A stretch of 64,000 nucleotides of DNA. It comes from Chrysogorgia sp. JL179-B06 (Eukaryota > Cnidaria > Anthozoa > Scleralcyonacea > Chrysogorgiidae). The stretch's first letter is position 1, and each line of letters begins with the position of its first letter. The notes beneath the pieces were generated by a model. That model saw only the letters and a program-made list of their open reading frames with translations, had not been told where the DNA came from and did no database searches. Of this stretch, positions 11,135-21,135 are shown in pieces. A program made the translations under genes and the position numbers. The DNA lies in the NCBI GenBank assembly GCA_035772405.1, contig JAYKKM010000044.1:2835501-2899500 (forward strand). Direction: 5' to 3'.

Positions 11135-11745
11135 ACCCTACAGACCGTAAGTGGTTCAAGTCTTTATGTTGATCTTCCTGGTTATAAAAGTCCATCCATA
11201 ATAACTGGTGACACATACCGTCGAGACTTGCTCCTATCAACTACAAGTGGATGCCTCTACATTGTTGAACTGACTGTTGGTTTTGAGTCAAATCTTCAAA
11301 ACAACGTCGATCGTAAAAAATCCAAATATTCAGAATTGATTAGGGAACAAAGTCAAAGTGAACAATTCAGATCAGTTAAATTTGTAAACCTATCGATCAG
11401 CTCCCTTGGTGTCTTTGCAGCAGAATGTTCTACATTCATAGAAATGCTGAATGATCTTAGTCTTGACAAGACTCACCAAAAATATTGTATTAAGAGAATG
11501 ACGACGATTGCGATCAGAACTACCTATTACATATTCTGTTGCGAAACAAGGAATGGACAAATCCCGCACTGCTAACTTTTTAAAATTATTGTGCTATATA
11601 TTTGTTTTATGTTGTTATATATAGTTATTAGTTATATATTGTTAGTGTTGATTCAAGTAGCCGATTGTAAATTACCTTAAATAAGCGAGATTTACAGTTG
11701 TATATTATCTAAAAAGTCATTTAATAAAGTTTCCATTATTATTAT
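11135..11745 (+). pseudogene. LINE 3' end with PD-(D/E)xK-like domain, copy A
   Basis: A 5'-truncated copy encoding the C-terminal part of a LINE protein. It has an R-R-D-L-L-L then LYIVELTVGFESNL pattern, then the conserved segment VKFVNLSISSLGVF, and a Cys-rich end near YIFCC. It ends in aataaagtttcc plus an (att)n tail. The related copies B and C follow in the same direction. The E-L-T-V core after a PD pair (seen in copy C) suggests a restriction-like endonuclease, but I cannot confirm the clade. Confidence 0.65.
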
Positions 11746-11809
11746 TATTATTATTATTATTTATTATTATTATTATTATTATTATTTAATCATAAATGAA
11801 TAAAGTTTC

Positions 11810-11873
<64 letters not shown>

Positions 11874-11876
11874 TTG
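11730..11876. repeat. (ATT)n microsatellite, LINE tail
   Basis: Two runs of att repeats are separated by a short duplicate of the LINE 3' end (aataaagtttcc). They are 3' tails of the LINE copies. Confidence 0.95.
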
Positions 11877-12545
11877 CTCAATCAAAACTGCCAAAAAACA
11901 TTTATAACTTTACTATACGTTATGTGAACAATTCTCTTCCGACACGCAAAAACCTTCACAGATGGGGAATATCTTCAAGTCCAGAATGCTCCTTTTGTCT
12001 GAGCCCAGAAACACTACTACACGTTGTTGCTGGTTGTCAATCGTATCTTGAACGTTTTACATGGAGGCACAATTAAATTCTTAACTTTCTTGCAAATACC
12101 TTACAAACTTTTACGGTTCAAACCTCTTTGTCGATCTACCTGGATTCAAAAGCCCATCTATCCTAACTGGTGACACGTATATATCGTCCAGATTTGCTAT
12201 TGCAATGTTCAAACGGCCGTCTTTATGTTCTCGAACTTACTGTTGGTTTTGAATCAAACCTTCAAAACAACATCAAACGGAAAGAATAAAAATATAGTGA
12301 ACTAGTAAAACAGTAAAGTGAACATTTTAAATTTATAAATCTCTCCATGAGCTCCCTAGGTGTTTTTGCGAATGAGTGTTCTACTTTTTTAGATATGCTA
12401 GATAAGGTTGGTATTGATAACAAGCACCAAATGTACTGCGTAAGGAAAATGATGACTATAGCTATCAGAACTACGTCTACATATTACATTTTCTGCTGCC
12501 GAAATAAGGAATGGGGAAATCCCGAATTATTAGCTTTTTGAAATA
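11877..12545 (+). pseudogene. LINE 3' end with PD-(D/E)xK-like domain, copy B
   Basis: This copy reaches further upstream than copy A. It includes a zinc-binding motif, C-S-F-C-x(6)-H-x(4)-C, just before the Y-L-E-R-F-T-W-R-H segment. It then follows the same order as copies A and C, ending with IAIRT and YIFCC. Stops and frameshifts interrupt it. Confidence 0.65.
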
Positions 12546-13039
12546 TTTGTATAAAAATGTGCATGTTGTATTATATAGTCATTAGAATCATCTGGTTCTC
12601 CAAGGCTCCTTCTTCTCTAAGTCATCAAGTTCTCACTGTCGAAATTAAACGGCATATGGTCTAAATCCCAATCAAATCTTTCACTAAACATCCACAACCT
12701 ATACTCAGTGCGGTATCGCGATGTGATTTTAGTGAAATTTGCGTGAAGTTCAGCATCTGAAATGTGACACCGCGCGCAAAATCGACTACCAGACAAGTAT
12801 AAACCTTATAGAATTTCGGTTCTTCTTCGACGAATTTGACTCCATTTTGCTTCGAAGCCTTCGAAGGAATGCTTTGTGACCATTCCTTGTAGTTCCCAGG
12901 ACACATATCATGCAATTGTGCGTCCTTTTAACCATGTGACAACTTCATGAACTGAATTAGCGCATTAGCGCAAAAATTCAAAGCGCTGTAACCAGAGCCG
13001 TACGTTCAGGTCTTTTCAGAGCAGTTTGGCTCCTCCCAC
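12546..13039. other. Unassigned intron 2 spacer
   Basis: No supported gene. A minus-strand open frame at 12661-12915 has no recognisable domain and no convincing splice context. Confidence 0.4.
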
Positions 13040-13715
13040 CGGTGTCCACAATTTCTCGCCATAGTGGATGTCAATCGTTACCTACCACGATTCACATGGA
13101 GACATGATTCTGTTCTGAACTTTATTGCACAAACCCTACAACCTGTCAACAACTCTTATCTCTTCGTTGATCTTCCTGGATATAAGAGCCCTTCAATCAT
13201 AACTGGTGACACGTTCCGCCCAGATCTGCTTCTATCCATTTCCACTGATTGTCTCTATATCGTTGAACTCTCTGTCGGATATGAATCCAATCTCCAAACA
13301 AATGTTGATCGCAAAAGAGCAAGATACAGAGATCTCGTTACACAGCAAAAAGGAACATTTTAAATCCGTCAAATTTGTAAATTTGTCAATAAGCTCCTTA
13401 GGTGTTTTCTCAAAAGAATGTCATACCTTTTTTGATATGTTGAGATCTAGGAATTGATAACAAACACCAAAATGATTGTATTAGGAGAATTATGTCTATC
13501 GCCATTAGAACAACATACTATATATTTTGTTGTAGAAATAAGGACTGGACAAATCCGGAATTGCTGAACATTTAAAGATACATTTTAAATTGTAAATAAT
13601 AAATTGGTTCAAGTATAGTCAATTATAAATTACCTAAATTAGTGAGATTTATAATTGTATATATATATATAAAGAATTTCAATAAAGTTTCCATTATTAT
13701 TATAAGCCCTATTTA
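13040..13715 (+). pseudogene. LINE 3' end with PD-(D/E)xK-like domain, copy C
   Basis: This is the best-preserved copy. YLPRFTWRHDSVLNFIA is followed by FRPDLLLSISTDCLYIVEL and VKFVNLSISSLGVF. A frameshift near 13360 and a stop near 13455 break it. It ends with an aataaagtttcc tail as in the other copies. Confidence 0.7.
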
Positions 13716-13863
13716 TTTGATTTCATCACTTTTTATTCTGGCTCAAACTGACGCCAGTATTTCGTTACTAAAAATATTGGCAGTTCACCACCTTTTCGCT
13801 TTACTATATATATCCAAAAGACTGTCTACGCAGCACTCTACATTTTACTTTTAAAACACATAC

Positions 13864-14176
13864 CTATTGCCAGAGATTTTCCAGTTTCCAAAACATTGAG
13901 CATTGTAAACTGTACAATTCTTTGGTTATGTTTGTTGGAGTTTTTAAAATTGCTAAGATTATACATGTTACCCAGAATTTCATTGAAGCTAAACGTCAGC
14001 ATCTTCTCCATCTTAAACTTCTTTGTATTGTAGAATGTTGCCAAGCCGTGTGATCCTGGACTATGTGAATGAAAATTCCCTCGAAAACCTCGAAAGCCAA
14101 GTTCTCTAGCCAAGATTGGAAAATAGAATGGCTCCATTTCCTGAAGAGATATGATGTCTGGTTCCAACCACCTCAA
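13864..14176 (-). CDS. Exon 2 of host CCR4/nocturnin/angel-type phosphodiesterase
   Basis: A 313-bp exon encoding residues 115-218 plus one base. The acceptor is cacaatttcag|ttgagg and the donor is gcaatag|gtatgt. It contains PDIISLQEM, with the catalytic Glu at about residue 127. It also has HGLATFY, the family's hGxAxFY strand. It begins in phase 0 with exon 1 and passes one base to exon 3, completing the Gly of G-N-I-H. This splice agreement is strong support for a single gene. Confidence 0.9.
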
Positions 14177-14370
14177 CTGAAATTGTGTTCAAGATTTCAA
14201 TAAACTGAAATTCTATATATTCAGTACCGCGAGATAATTATTAGCATTACATACCGTAACTTATACTGGAGAAAGATCATTACCCAGAGAATAATTGAAC
14301 CAATAATCTTCTTCTAGTCACAGGTGAGTCTACTCTAACCATTTAACTACTCCAACTAGCTCAGATTAAG

Positions 14371-14745
14371 GTGGATCGATAGTCTAAATCATGAGAAATT
14401 GCATTTTTCCGCATAAAAATGTTTGTAATGCAGATCTGAGCTTCATCGTGGTTCGTTGCATAGCTCTAGTGGTGGTCTTGTTTACTGAAAAGTTTTATAC
14501 CCTCAAAGTTTACCTGAGTGGAGAAATCGTGTTTTCAATAAATTCAGAAAAATAATTTGCATAAAATCTGCCGCTTATCATAAACACAATTTCTCTAGAT
14601 ATACAAATACTACAAGTGTGAAACATTTCAGTAATCAAGACCACCGCTAGAGCTATGCAATGAACCAAAATAAAGCTCAGATCTGCATTACAAACCTTTT
14701 TATAGGGGGAAATGCAATTTCTCATGATTTAGAGTATCGAGCCAC
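14371..14745. mobile_element. MITE with TIRs of about 110 bp
   Basis: Imperfect inverted arms run from ggtggatcgatagtctaaat to its complement near 14740. They include aatcatgagaaattgc on the left and gcaatttctcatgatt on the right. Exact ends and target duplication are unclear. It lies within intron 1. Confidence 0.65.
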
Positions 14746-15239
14746 AGTATATATGTTATTTACCGGCTGGGAGGTCCGTACTGGAAAAATATTAATTTTT
14801 TTCGAGCAAAGTCAATAAAAATTGCAATTTTTTGGCGCGAAAAGTTGCGAGAGGTCCGTACTGGTGTGATACGGACCTCGTACTCAGCCAATCAAAAGGC
14901 TCTATTTTAGTTACGGACCTGAGTTACGGACCTCAAAAAAAATAAAGTGTTGTATGACTCGAGTCCGGAATAATTGAGGCCAAGACTCGGACTCGTCTGT
15001 AATATAATAATACATAGTAATAATGACTCGCGAGAACTGAAGCCGAGTCCAACCGAGTGCAGCGGTTTTTCGCGCTTCGTATTCACGATTCTGTTATTTT
15101 CTGTTGCATATTTATATAATAATAATAATAATAATAATAATATCCCCGTTCCTAGTCTGCTTGCAGTGAACCAATAGGGACTGACGTATTTATTTGCTGT
15201 ATTAACGGGAGTTGTGTAGCTGACACCTGGGATTAAATT
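14746..15239. other. Intron 1 spacer with (TAA)n
   Basis: No gene seen. Short direct repeats of gaggtccgtactgg occur at 14781-14865, and a (taa)n run lies at 15113-15141. Confidence 0.5.
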
Positions 15240-15295
15240 TTGTTATTTGAGTGTCCTTGTTTTAATGAGAATACGCAGTTGTTAGTGAATAACGG

Positions 15296-15890
15296 ATTCC
15301 ATCGGATTCGGACTTGGACTCGGAATGACCAGGACTCGAAAGAGATGGACTGGTGGACATGGACTCGGAATGACCAGGACTCGAAAGAGTTGGACTCGAA
15401 AGAGGTGGACATGGACTTGGAATGACCAGGACTCGAAAGAGATGGACTCGAAAGAGGTGGACATGGACTTGGAATGACCAGGACACGAAAGAGATGGACT
15501 CGAAAGAGGGGGACATGGACTCGGAATGACCAGGACTCGAAAGAGGTGGACTCGAAAAAGGTGGACATGGACTTGGAATGACCAGGACTCGAAAGAGATG
15601 GACTCGAAAAAGGTGGACATGGACTTGGAATGACCAGGACTCGAAAGAGATGGACTCGAAAGAGGTGGACATGGACTCGGAATGACCAGGACTCGAAAGA
15701 GATGGACTGGTGGGCATGGTCGGAATGACCAGGACTCGAAAGAGATGGACTCAAAAGAGGTGGACATGGACTCGGAATGACCAGGACTCGAAAGAGATGG
15801 ACTGGTGGACATGGACTTGGAATGACCAGGACTCAAAATAGGTGGACATGGACTCGGAATGACCAGGACTCGAAAGAGATGGACTTGACT
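15296..15890. repeat. Minisatellite of about 51 bp (ggactcgaaagag unit)
   Basis: Roughly a dozen units are built from the submotifs aatgaccaggactcgaaaga and gtggacatggactcgg, with variable unit length. Long open frames on both strands (for example 209 and 173 codons on the minus strand) are by-products of the repeat. Confidence 0.95.
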
Positions 15891-16467
15891 ACAACACTGG
15901 TTTCCATACAATTATAGAAACACAAATGGATGTTTGGGAGAACGAGAAATCGTAGTGGGAACACGAGCCCAAAAAGTGAGCGTTTCCACTGCGTTTTCGA
16001 GTTCTCACAAACTTTCACGAGTGTTTCTATAACTATATGGGAACACGGGGAAAATGTTTTCTATTTCTTTTATATAATCAAATTTTGAAAATAAGTTAAT
16101 TTGTGGTTTTTAGCTTTGTTTTATGCAACTACTTCCTCCATGTTGAGCAATTTCGCCGGTCTTCTTCGAGCACCTGATCATCTCTAAATAAAGACTGGAT
16201 TGGCGGCCATCTTGTTGGGACCACGTTATATAGTTTTACTATAGGCGACAGAGACTATCTGTCTCTGATCTTTTAAGATGCTAAAATGAATCAGTTGTCC
16301 AAGGTTTTCCCATAATGTAGAACACAAACTACGGCTTCATAACAGTAACTATGAAGCCGGAATTAGCGAGTGGCGGCCATATTGGAGTGACCTGTGGCCG
16401 CCACGCGCTAACGAGGAGAACTACGGTATATAACCAGGGAGATCTATCAACGAGTATTTGTCAAATC
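15891..16467. other. Intron 1 spacer
   Basis: No gene seen. Similar short blocks occur in opposite orientation: gtttccatacaattatagaa (15900) against ttctataactatatgggaac (16024), and gcggccatcttgttgg against gcggccatattggagtg in direct orientation. These suggest decayed small transposons. Confidence 0.4.
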
Positions 16468-16659
16468 CAGTAGCGGATCATCTATGGGGCAAAGGGGGCA
16501 TTTGCCCTCGGCCCCAGATTTTCTCTTTTTTACAAACGAATGGTGAATACTTCAGTATATAAATGAATAGTCTTATCATGCAATGGAGGACCTGTGCAAA
16601 GTATATTGAACGTTCTTATCTATTGCTGTGGAATACTGAAAATAGCGGGACCCCGAAAT

Positions 16660-17443
16660 AGTAGTATAGTAAGTAGGGCTGCGGGCCCAGTCAACGTCAA
16701 CCGTGATATAAACACCAAAACATCACCAAATTTGTGTCGAGCCACAACTCGGCAATGTTTTGGTACTCACGTTTTACAATCGACGTTGGTGAGCTCGCAG
16801 CGCTAGTCTCTGTGCTATTATGGTAATCGTTAGTCAATCTAAACACCCCTCCCACGTTTTCTACTAAGTTGATGCCAAATATTAAAAAAATCACGACTTT
16901 CGCTAAACTTTACGCTACTTTAGCCATATTTTAGGTGCGTTTCAACATTTTCACAAATTTGTCGAATCGCATTTAAAAAATAGTCGTCTCAACATTTTCA
17001 CAAATTTGTCAAACCATATTTAAAAAATAGAAAGCGCCGTTTCAACATTTTCACAAATTTGTCAAATCACATTTTCACAAATTTGTCAAATCACATTTAA
17101 AAAAAAGAAAGTGTCGTTTCAATATTTTCACAAATTTGTCAAATCACATTTTTACAAATTTATGTATCGTAAAAGTGTCTCACGCGTGATAAAATTGCCA
17201 CCTGTTATGCAAATTAGGTTATTGCCACCTGTTAATAATTGATTAGTCCGTTTGTTCACTATTTTCAACGTTTGTCGCCTCTTTTCTAAAATGGTGATCG
17301 TACACATATTTCGACGTTGTGATTCCTCCCGACAACAAGCCCAAGAAAGGCACGTACGGCGTCACAATCGCGACAATGCTCTCGACGTCTTTCTTTAGTA
17401 ACGGATCTTTTTGTAGTTCGTCATTTAGCTCGTCAGGATTCTC
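16660..17443 (+). repeat. Polinton left terminal inverted repeat (784 bp)
   Basis: It pairs with 34377-35160 with no net indel: coordinates sum to 51820 throughout. The only differences I noticed are three substitutions close to the inner end. The inner end lies within the coding region of the terminal small gene (17243-17755). Confidence 0.95.
16935..17165. repeat. Subterminal palindromic repeats in left TIR
   Basis: A motif of about 21 bp (caacattttcacaaatttgt) is repeated five times, plus one degenerate copy. Each is centred on the palindrome acaaatttgt and several are followed by caaatcacattt. The mirrored array lies at 34655-34885. Such arrays are candidate integrase or replication-protein binding sites; this role is inferred. 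Confidence 0.85.
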
Positions 17444-17755
17444 TATAGCGTTCAACCCATCCAGTAAGCTAGCGAATTTGCTGATTAACAAGTCGGTGAG
17501 AAAAGCGTTTGCGATCTCCATTCTCTTCAACTCGTGTTGGCGCCATATCTTATCAATAACTTTCGCGGACGCTTTTTTAATGTACGCTTCGGACTGACTT
17601 ACCACACCGTCACCGGACAGTCTAATAAGTTCGGATCTCCTAACGTCAATGTTGTCTTCCACAGTTGGGGTGTCGTCAGTGTCCTCGACTAATTCCTCAA
17701 TCGTAGGATTTTCCTCACTTTTGCGTTTTACCATCACGCTATTACTTATGCCCAT
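17243..17755 (-). CDS. Polinton terminal small protein, unknown, MGxxxS start
   Basis: A protein of 170 residues that I cannot assign to a named family. It starts MGISNS, which fits the N-myristoylation pattern (Gly2, Ser6). An alternative start is Met8. Residues 14-40 are acidic. Residues about 125-147 are hydrophobic with Gly and Pro, followed by a YVYDHHF segment. The start lies 3 bp after the ATPase stop, so it is last in the minus-strand operon-like block. Its last third lies in the TIR, so a headless copy exists at 34377-34577. A membrane-associated virion role is possible but not shown. Confidence 0.7.
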   Translation of the reverse strand: MGISNSVMVKRKSEENPTIEELVEDTDDTPTVEDNIDVRRSELIRLSGDGVVSQSEAYIKKASAKVIDKIWRQHELKRMEIANAFLTDLLISKFASLLDGLNAIENPDELNDELQKDPLLKKDVESIVAIVTPYVPFLGLLSGGITTSKYVYDHHFRKEATNVENSEQTD

Positions 17756-17758
17756 ATT

Positions 17759-18358
17759 TTATTGCGGAATAACAACTTCGTGACTGTACGGATAGCGCAG
17801 TGAGATTTCGAGTCTAGCGTACTTATTATTTTTTAATGCGGTCACAATCGCCGACGATTTTTCTCTGCTAATGTTTCCAAGGTAATCGTCGATAACGACC
17901 TTCATATCACTCCTACTCGGGCAGTAAAAGCAAATGAGCTTACTAATGTTTTCTCTATACGGTTTTGCGATCGACGTCAGTTGTTGTGTGATGACAATAA
18001 CGCTCAACATAAAATGTCGCGCGCTAAAAGCTAAGTTGACCAATTGACTAGTCCTATTCTTAACATCTTGAGAACTTGCACAGTCGTCCAACACAATCAG
18101 AGTGTTAGTACCTTTAAAAACGTTAGTCACACACTTGAGAACAGCGTCGACATTGTCCTGTGCGCAGTCTATCGCTAACACATCAGGGTCGCGTACATAT
18201 TTCCAATCTTGATACGCTTTGTTCCACTCGAAAGTAGGACAAATCAACACAATGTAGTCAAATTTACTAAAGTACTCAGATTCCAATGTTTCCAGCAAAT
18301 AATGCGTCTTACCACAAGCTGTCATACCAACAATTAACATATTAAACGGGATCTCCAT
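17759..18358 (-). CDS. Packaging ATPase (FtsK-HerA / A32-like)
   Basis: A 199-residue P-loop ATPase. Walker A is GMTACGKT at residues 11-18, Walker B is LIVLDD at 87-92, and a VITQQ sensor-like segment is at 122-126. This order and small size match the genome-packaging ATPases of Polintons and related viruses, which pump DNA into preformed capsids. It lies 15 bp after the capsid gene stop and 3 bp before the next start, so cotranscription with the capsid gene is likely. No catalytic residue appears lost. Confidence 0.92.
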   Translation of the reverse strand: MEIPFNMLIVGMTACGKTHYLLETLESEYFSKFDYIVLICPTFEWNKAYQDWKYVRDPDVLAIDCAQDNVDAVLKCVTNVFKGTNTLIVLDDCASSQDVKNRTSQLVNLAFSARHFMLSVIVITQQLTSIAKPYRENISKLICFYCPSRSDMKVVIDDYLGNISREKSSAIVTALKNNKYARLEISLRYPYSHEVVIPQ

Positions 18359-18373
18359 TAACTCACGTTTGAT

Positions 18374-19612
18374 TTAATACTGGATTGACTGCAACCCATT
18401 GTTCATGAAGTTGACCAACCCATCACTCATCACAAACACCCTGCACATGACATTTGCAGTCGTCGCTTTTTTAGTGATCTCAAGGAGCACGCCGGATTGT
18501 GTGTTCACAATTTTTTTACCAGTGGCGACATTGCGATTATCTTGAACGCTCCTCAAGTCGATGACTAACGCAAAGCCATCTTTATAGAACTTCTGTATGG
18601 TCATGAACTGAGCGTGTTCTTCACCCAACCCAAACAATCGTTTCGCTTCTGCATAGAACTTCAACTTTGGGATGCCTTGTGAGTACACGCTATTCGGTAC
18701 ACCTTCAATTGTGACTCTAATATTCTCGATATTTGGGTAAAGAAACTCCTCGCTGTCTGCTCGCACCTTATTTGTGAATAGCAACACAATCGCCTTCATG
18801 CTTTTTCTTGGAAGATTAATGTTTTCATTCACGATGGTTGTGCCTTTGTCCCATTCGGTGATTTTCATCAATGTGATGTGCTCATACGACAGACTACGAC
18901 CACTTGCGTAACCCGACGCTATCTCATCAGCGAGCTCCTGGTTATCAATCGTCTCATACTCAAGCTCGAGGTTCTCCAGAGTGTACCCACCCACAGCGCT
19001 ACCGGATTGTGCCACCATGATGTCTGTGGCCTTCGGAAGTGTGATCACATACTGCAAGTTGTTGTTCATACTAAAAGGAGCGTACAATCCATGGTCATTC
19101 ATGATTTTACCGAGCTTAATCCGCAGTTTCGTCCCAATCACACCAAACATCAACGCGTCACTAACTTTAGTGACATTCCCACTCGTCGCACCACTGTCAT
19201 CCTTAGAAATTAACTTTCTCAAGTTCTCACCACCAATACCATAGTCAATCATTTGGTCTCGCGCAGTAGCACTTTCCCAAAGGTCGCGATAAACACCAGT
19301 GTAATTTTCCCCATTGTTGTCATACACAGTCTCCCCAGCTAGTCTCACAACAAGTTTCTCAACCAACAACTTGCTCACATTGTTCAAGAACCAACTTTTG
19401 GCGTTTGCATTCTTAAAGTCAAACACTAGACCCAACGATCCAGGCACCAAACAGCTACTAACCTTGAGCTTCGGTATATCAATGTAAAGTTCCTCACCAG
19501 GACTGACTTTATTAGGGTTCAACGTGATTACGTGTTGCGTTCTCACCCCTTTTATGACACCCATGGTCGCTCGTCTAAAACCAGGGCTCAACTCTGCTGA
19601 CGTGGCGTTCAT
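18374..19612 (-). CDS. Major capsid protein, predicted double jelly roll
   Basis: A 412-residue protein rich in predicted beta strands with no transmembrane segment. Its position, directly upstream of the packaging ATPase, is that of the Polinton major capsid gene. Segments such as NLELEYETID and RKSMKAIVLLF resemble strand edges in this group. At 412 residues it is shorter than many Polinton capsid proteins, which more often exceed 500. The call rests on gene order and general character, not a diagnostic motif. Structure prediction would settle it. Confidence 0.75.
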   Translation of the reverse strand: MNATSAELSPGFRRATMGVIKGVRTQHVITLNPNKVSPGEELYIDIPKLKVSSCLVPGSLGLVFDFKNANAKSWFLNNVSKLLVEKLVVRLAGETVYDNNGENYTGVYRDLWESATARDQMIDYGIGGENLRKLISKDDSGATSGNVTKVSDALMFGVIGTKLRIKLGKIMNDHGLYAPFSMNNNLQYVITLPKATDIMVAQSGSAVGGYTLENLELEYETIDNQELADEIASGYASGRSLSYEHITLMKITEWDKGTTIVNENINLPRKSMKAIVLLFTNKVRADSEEFLYPNIENIRVTIEGVPNSVYSQGIPKLKFYAEAKRLFGLGEEHAQFMTIQKFYKDGFALVIDLRSVQDNRNVATGKKIVNTQSGVLLEITKKATTANVMCRVFVMSDGLVNFMNNGLQSIQY

Positions 19613-19635
19613 ATACCTTTACATATGTTTTATCG

Positions 19636-21075
19636 CTACCGTTTTAGCTTGTAATAATCGTACACAAACCACGCGAGTACCACCGCAAGTACCCACAGAT
19701 TCTGAGCCAGCCATGCGAGACCCTTCGCACCCAACGTCAACGCATTATAAACTAAATTAGCCAACCCAACAGCCCATGGACCCATCTTCGTTATCGCGTT
19801 TTTAACAGCCTGTGCGAACGACTTTGTGGCCACAGCGCCTTTCATAACAGCAGACCTCCCAGCGATAATAATAGTCGTTATAATTCCAGCCGCTGAAATT
19901 GCCACAGCGCTCAACCCGACTACATTTTCTTTAGCCCATTCCTTAAATCTCTGAAACCTGTCAATGTCGACTTCTTGTTGCTCTCTAACTTCTTCTATTT
20001 CTCGCTGCTCAATAGTTCTGTCTCTGGCTTGCTTGAGTCCTGACTCTCTTTCAAACAAACCAGCGCGCTCTCGCCCTTCGTCGGGCGTGAGACCAGTTTG
20101 GTTAGTTTTTTTATCAAGCTTTGCCAATCTCCCACTCGTCTCATCTATCGTCTCTTGAAAGTGGTCTACCTGCGCTTGCAACGCACCATCATCACCCGTT
20201 CTTGACTCAGGCACCACACTATCGCTTGGATTAACCACACCACTCAGATCACGGTTCTCGTCTGGTGTTAGCCCAGGTACGTCGACATAGCCCACTTTTG
20301 TCTCAATTACTGGGAAGCTATCTGGGACTACTTCTGTTGTGACAACTGTTGTCTCTGTACTCTCAGGGATTTGACTAACTAACTGTTTGAACTGCCCAAT
20401 CGCGTTTTTACTACTCACATCTTTACTGTAGACCAAGCCTTTTTTCCAAGGTTTTAGAATTAGTTTGGGTTTTCCATATTTACCGTCTTTGTTTACTGGT
20501 TTGAAAAGAATAGCCCCCGAGTCCGTAACCTGCGACCTGTTGACTATTTCCCTTGACGCGTCGTCTTGACCGAGCGCCTTTTTGCTTAATTTACGTATTT
20601 TCTTGTTTATTAGCTTGATTCTTTTTACGTTGTTTTCTGTTAGCTTTTTGTTAGATGCTTTTAGCTCGCCCAGCCTTCTCTCAATTTCTTTCTCCTCTTC
20701 AAAAGCTATACTAAAACTCTCGTCATTGACATCACCATATGACTCCTGCTCAACAAACTCCACTGCAGGGACTTCTGTTTTGGTTCCCCTTATCGTCACC
20801 GTCTTACCATCATCAGTATCAATAAATGACGTCTCTTTTTGCCCACCTCGTCTCGCGTCTAGCTCACTCCTTATCTTTTTCGCTTGGTCTTGATAGTCGT
20901 TGTAATTAACACGAACGTCTTCCGGCATGTTGTCTTCAGTGTGCTTACCGTACATGCCTTCAATAACGTCTTCAACATCGGCGAGCGTCTTTTCTAATTG
21001 CTCATTACTCATGTCTTCGTACTTATTGAGGGTTTCCATCTCGATCTCGTCAAAAACTTCCCCACCTTCAGCCAT
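19636..21075 (-). CDS. Polinton membrane protein, long paralogue
   Basis: A protein of 479 residues with no recognised family. The N-terminal two thirds are charged and partly coiled-coil, for example around 150-170 and 340-375. It has two short motifs, DVPGLTPDENRDL and GLTPDEGRER. The last 95 residues contain about three hydrophobic segments and end in YDYYKLKR. That end is about 80% identical to the neighbouring 316-residue protein, so the two are tandem paralogues. Located between integrase and capsid genes, it may be a virion membrane or core protein; this is inference. Confidence 0.8.
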   Translation of the reverse strand: MAEGGEVFDEIEMETLNKYEDMSNEQLEKTLADVEDVIEGMYGKHTEDNMPEDVRVNYNDYQDQAKKIRSELDARRGGQKETSFIDTDDGKTVTIRGTKTEVPAVEFVEQESYGDVNDESFSIAFEEEKEIERRLGELKASNKKLTENNVKRIKLINKKIRKLSKKALGQDDASREIVNRSQVTDSGAILFKPVNKDGKYGKPKLILKPWKKGLVYSKDVSSKNAIGQFKQLVSQIPESTETTVVTTEVVPDSFPVIETKVGYVDVPGLTPDENRDLSGVVNPSDSVVPESRTGDDGALQAQVDHFQETIDETSGRLAKLDKKTNQTGLTPDEGRERAGLFERESGLKQARDRTIEQREIEEVREQQEVDIDRFQRFKEWAKENVVGLSAVAISAAGIITTIIIAGRSAVMKGAVATKSFAQAVKNAITKMGPWAVGLANLVYNALTLGAKGLAWLAQNLWVLAVVLAWFVYDYYKLKR

Positions 21076-21081
21076 ATTACA

Positions 21082-21135
21082 TTAGCTCACATTTTGAATA
21101 TCGCTCTCTGACTCCCACGAATCACATTTGCTTTT
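21082..21135 (-). pseudogene. Relic of integrase 3' end between the two paralogues
   Basis: The 60 bp before the start of the 479-residue gene closely match the last codons of the integrase plus the following spacer (22080-22143). The shared core is gagcgatattcaaaatgtga. The relic encodes a broken version of the integrase tail ending S-D-I-Q-N-V. This shows that the duplication unit began inside the integrase gene. Confidence 0.85.

Noticed and set aside
15233..15911. Ser/Pro-rich open frames of 150-209 codons on the minus strand
   Set aside because: Translation of a minisatellite of about 51 bp; three overlapping frames are open at once.
16697..16894. 65-codon frame in the Polinton TIR, mirrored at 34926-35123
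   Set aside because: It lacks an ATG (starts GTG) and has no recognised domain. Its presence in both TIRs follows from repeat identity, not coding constraint.
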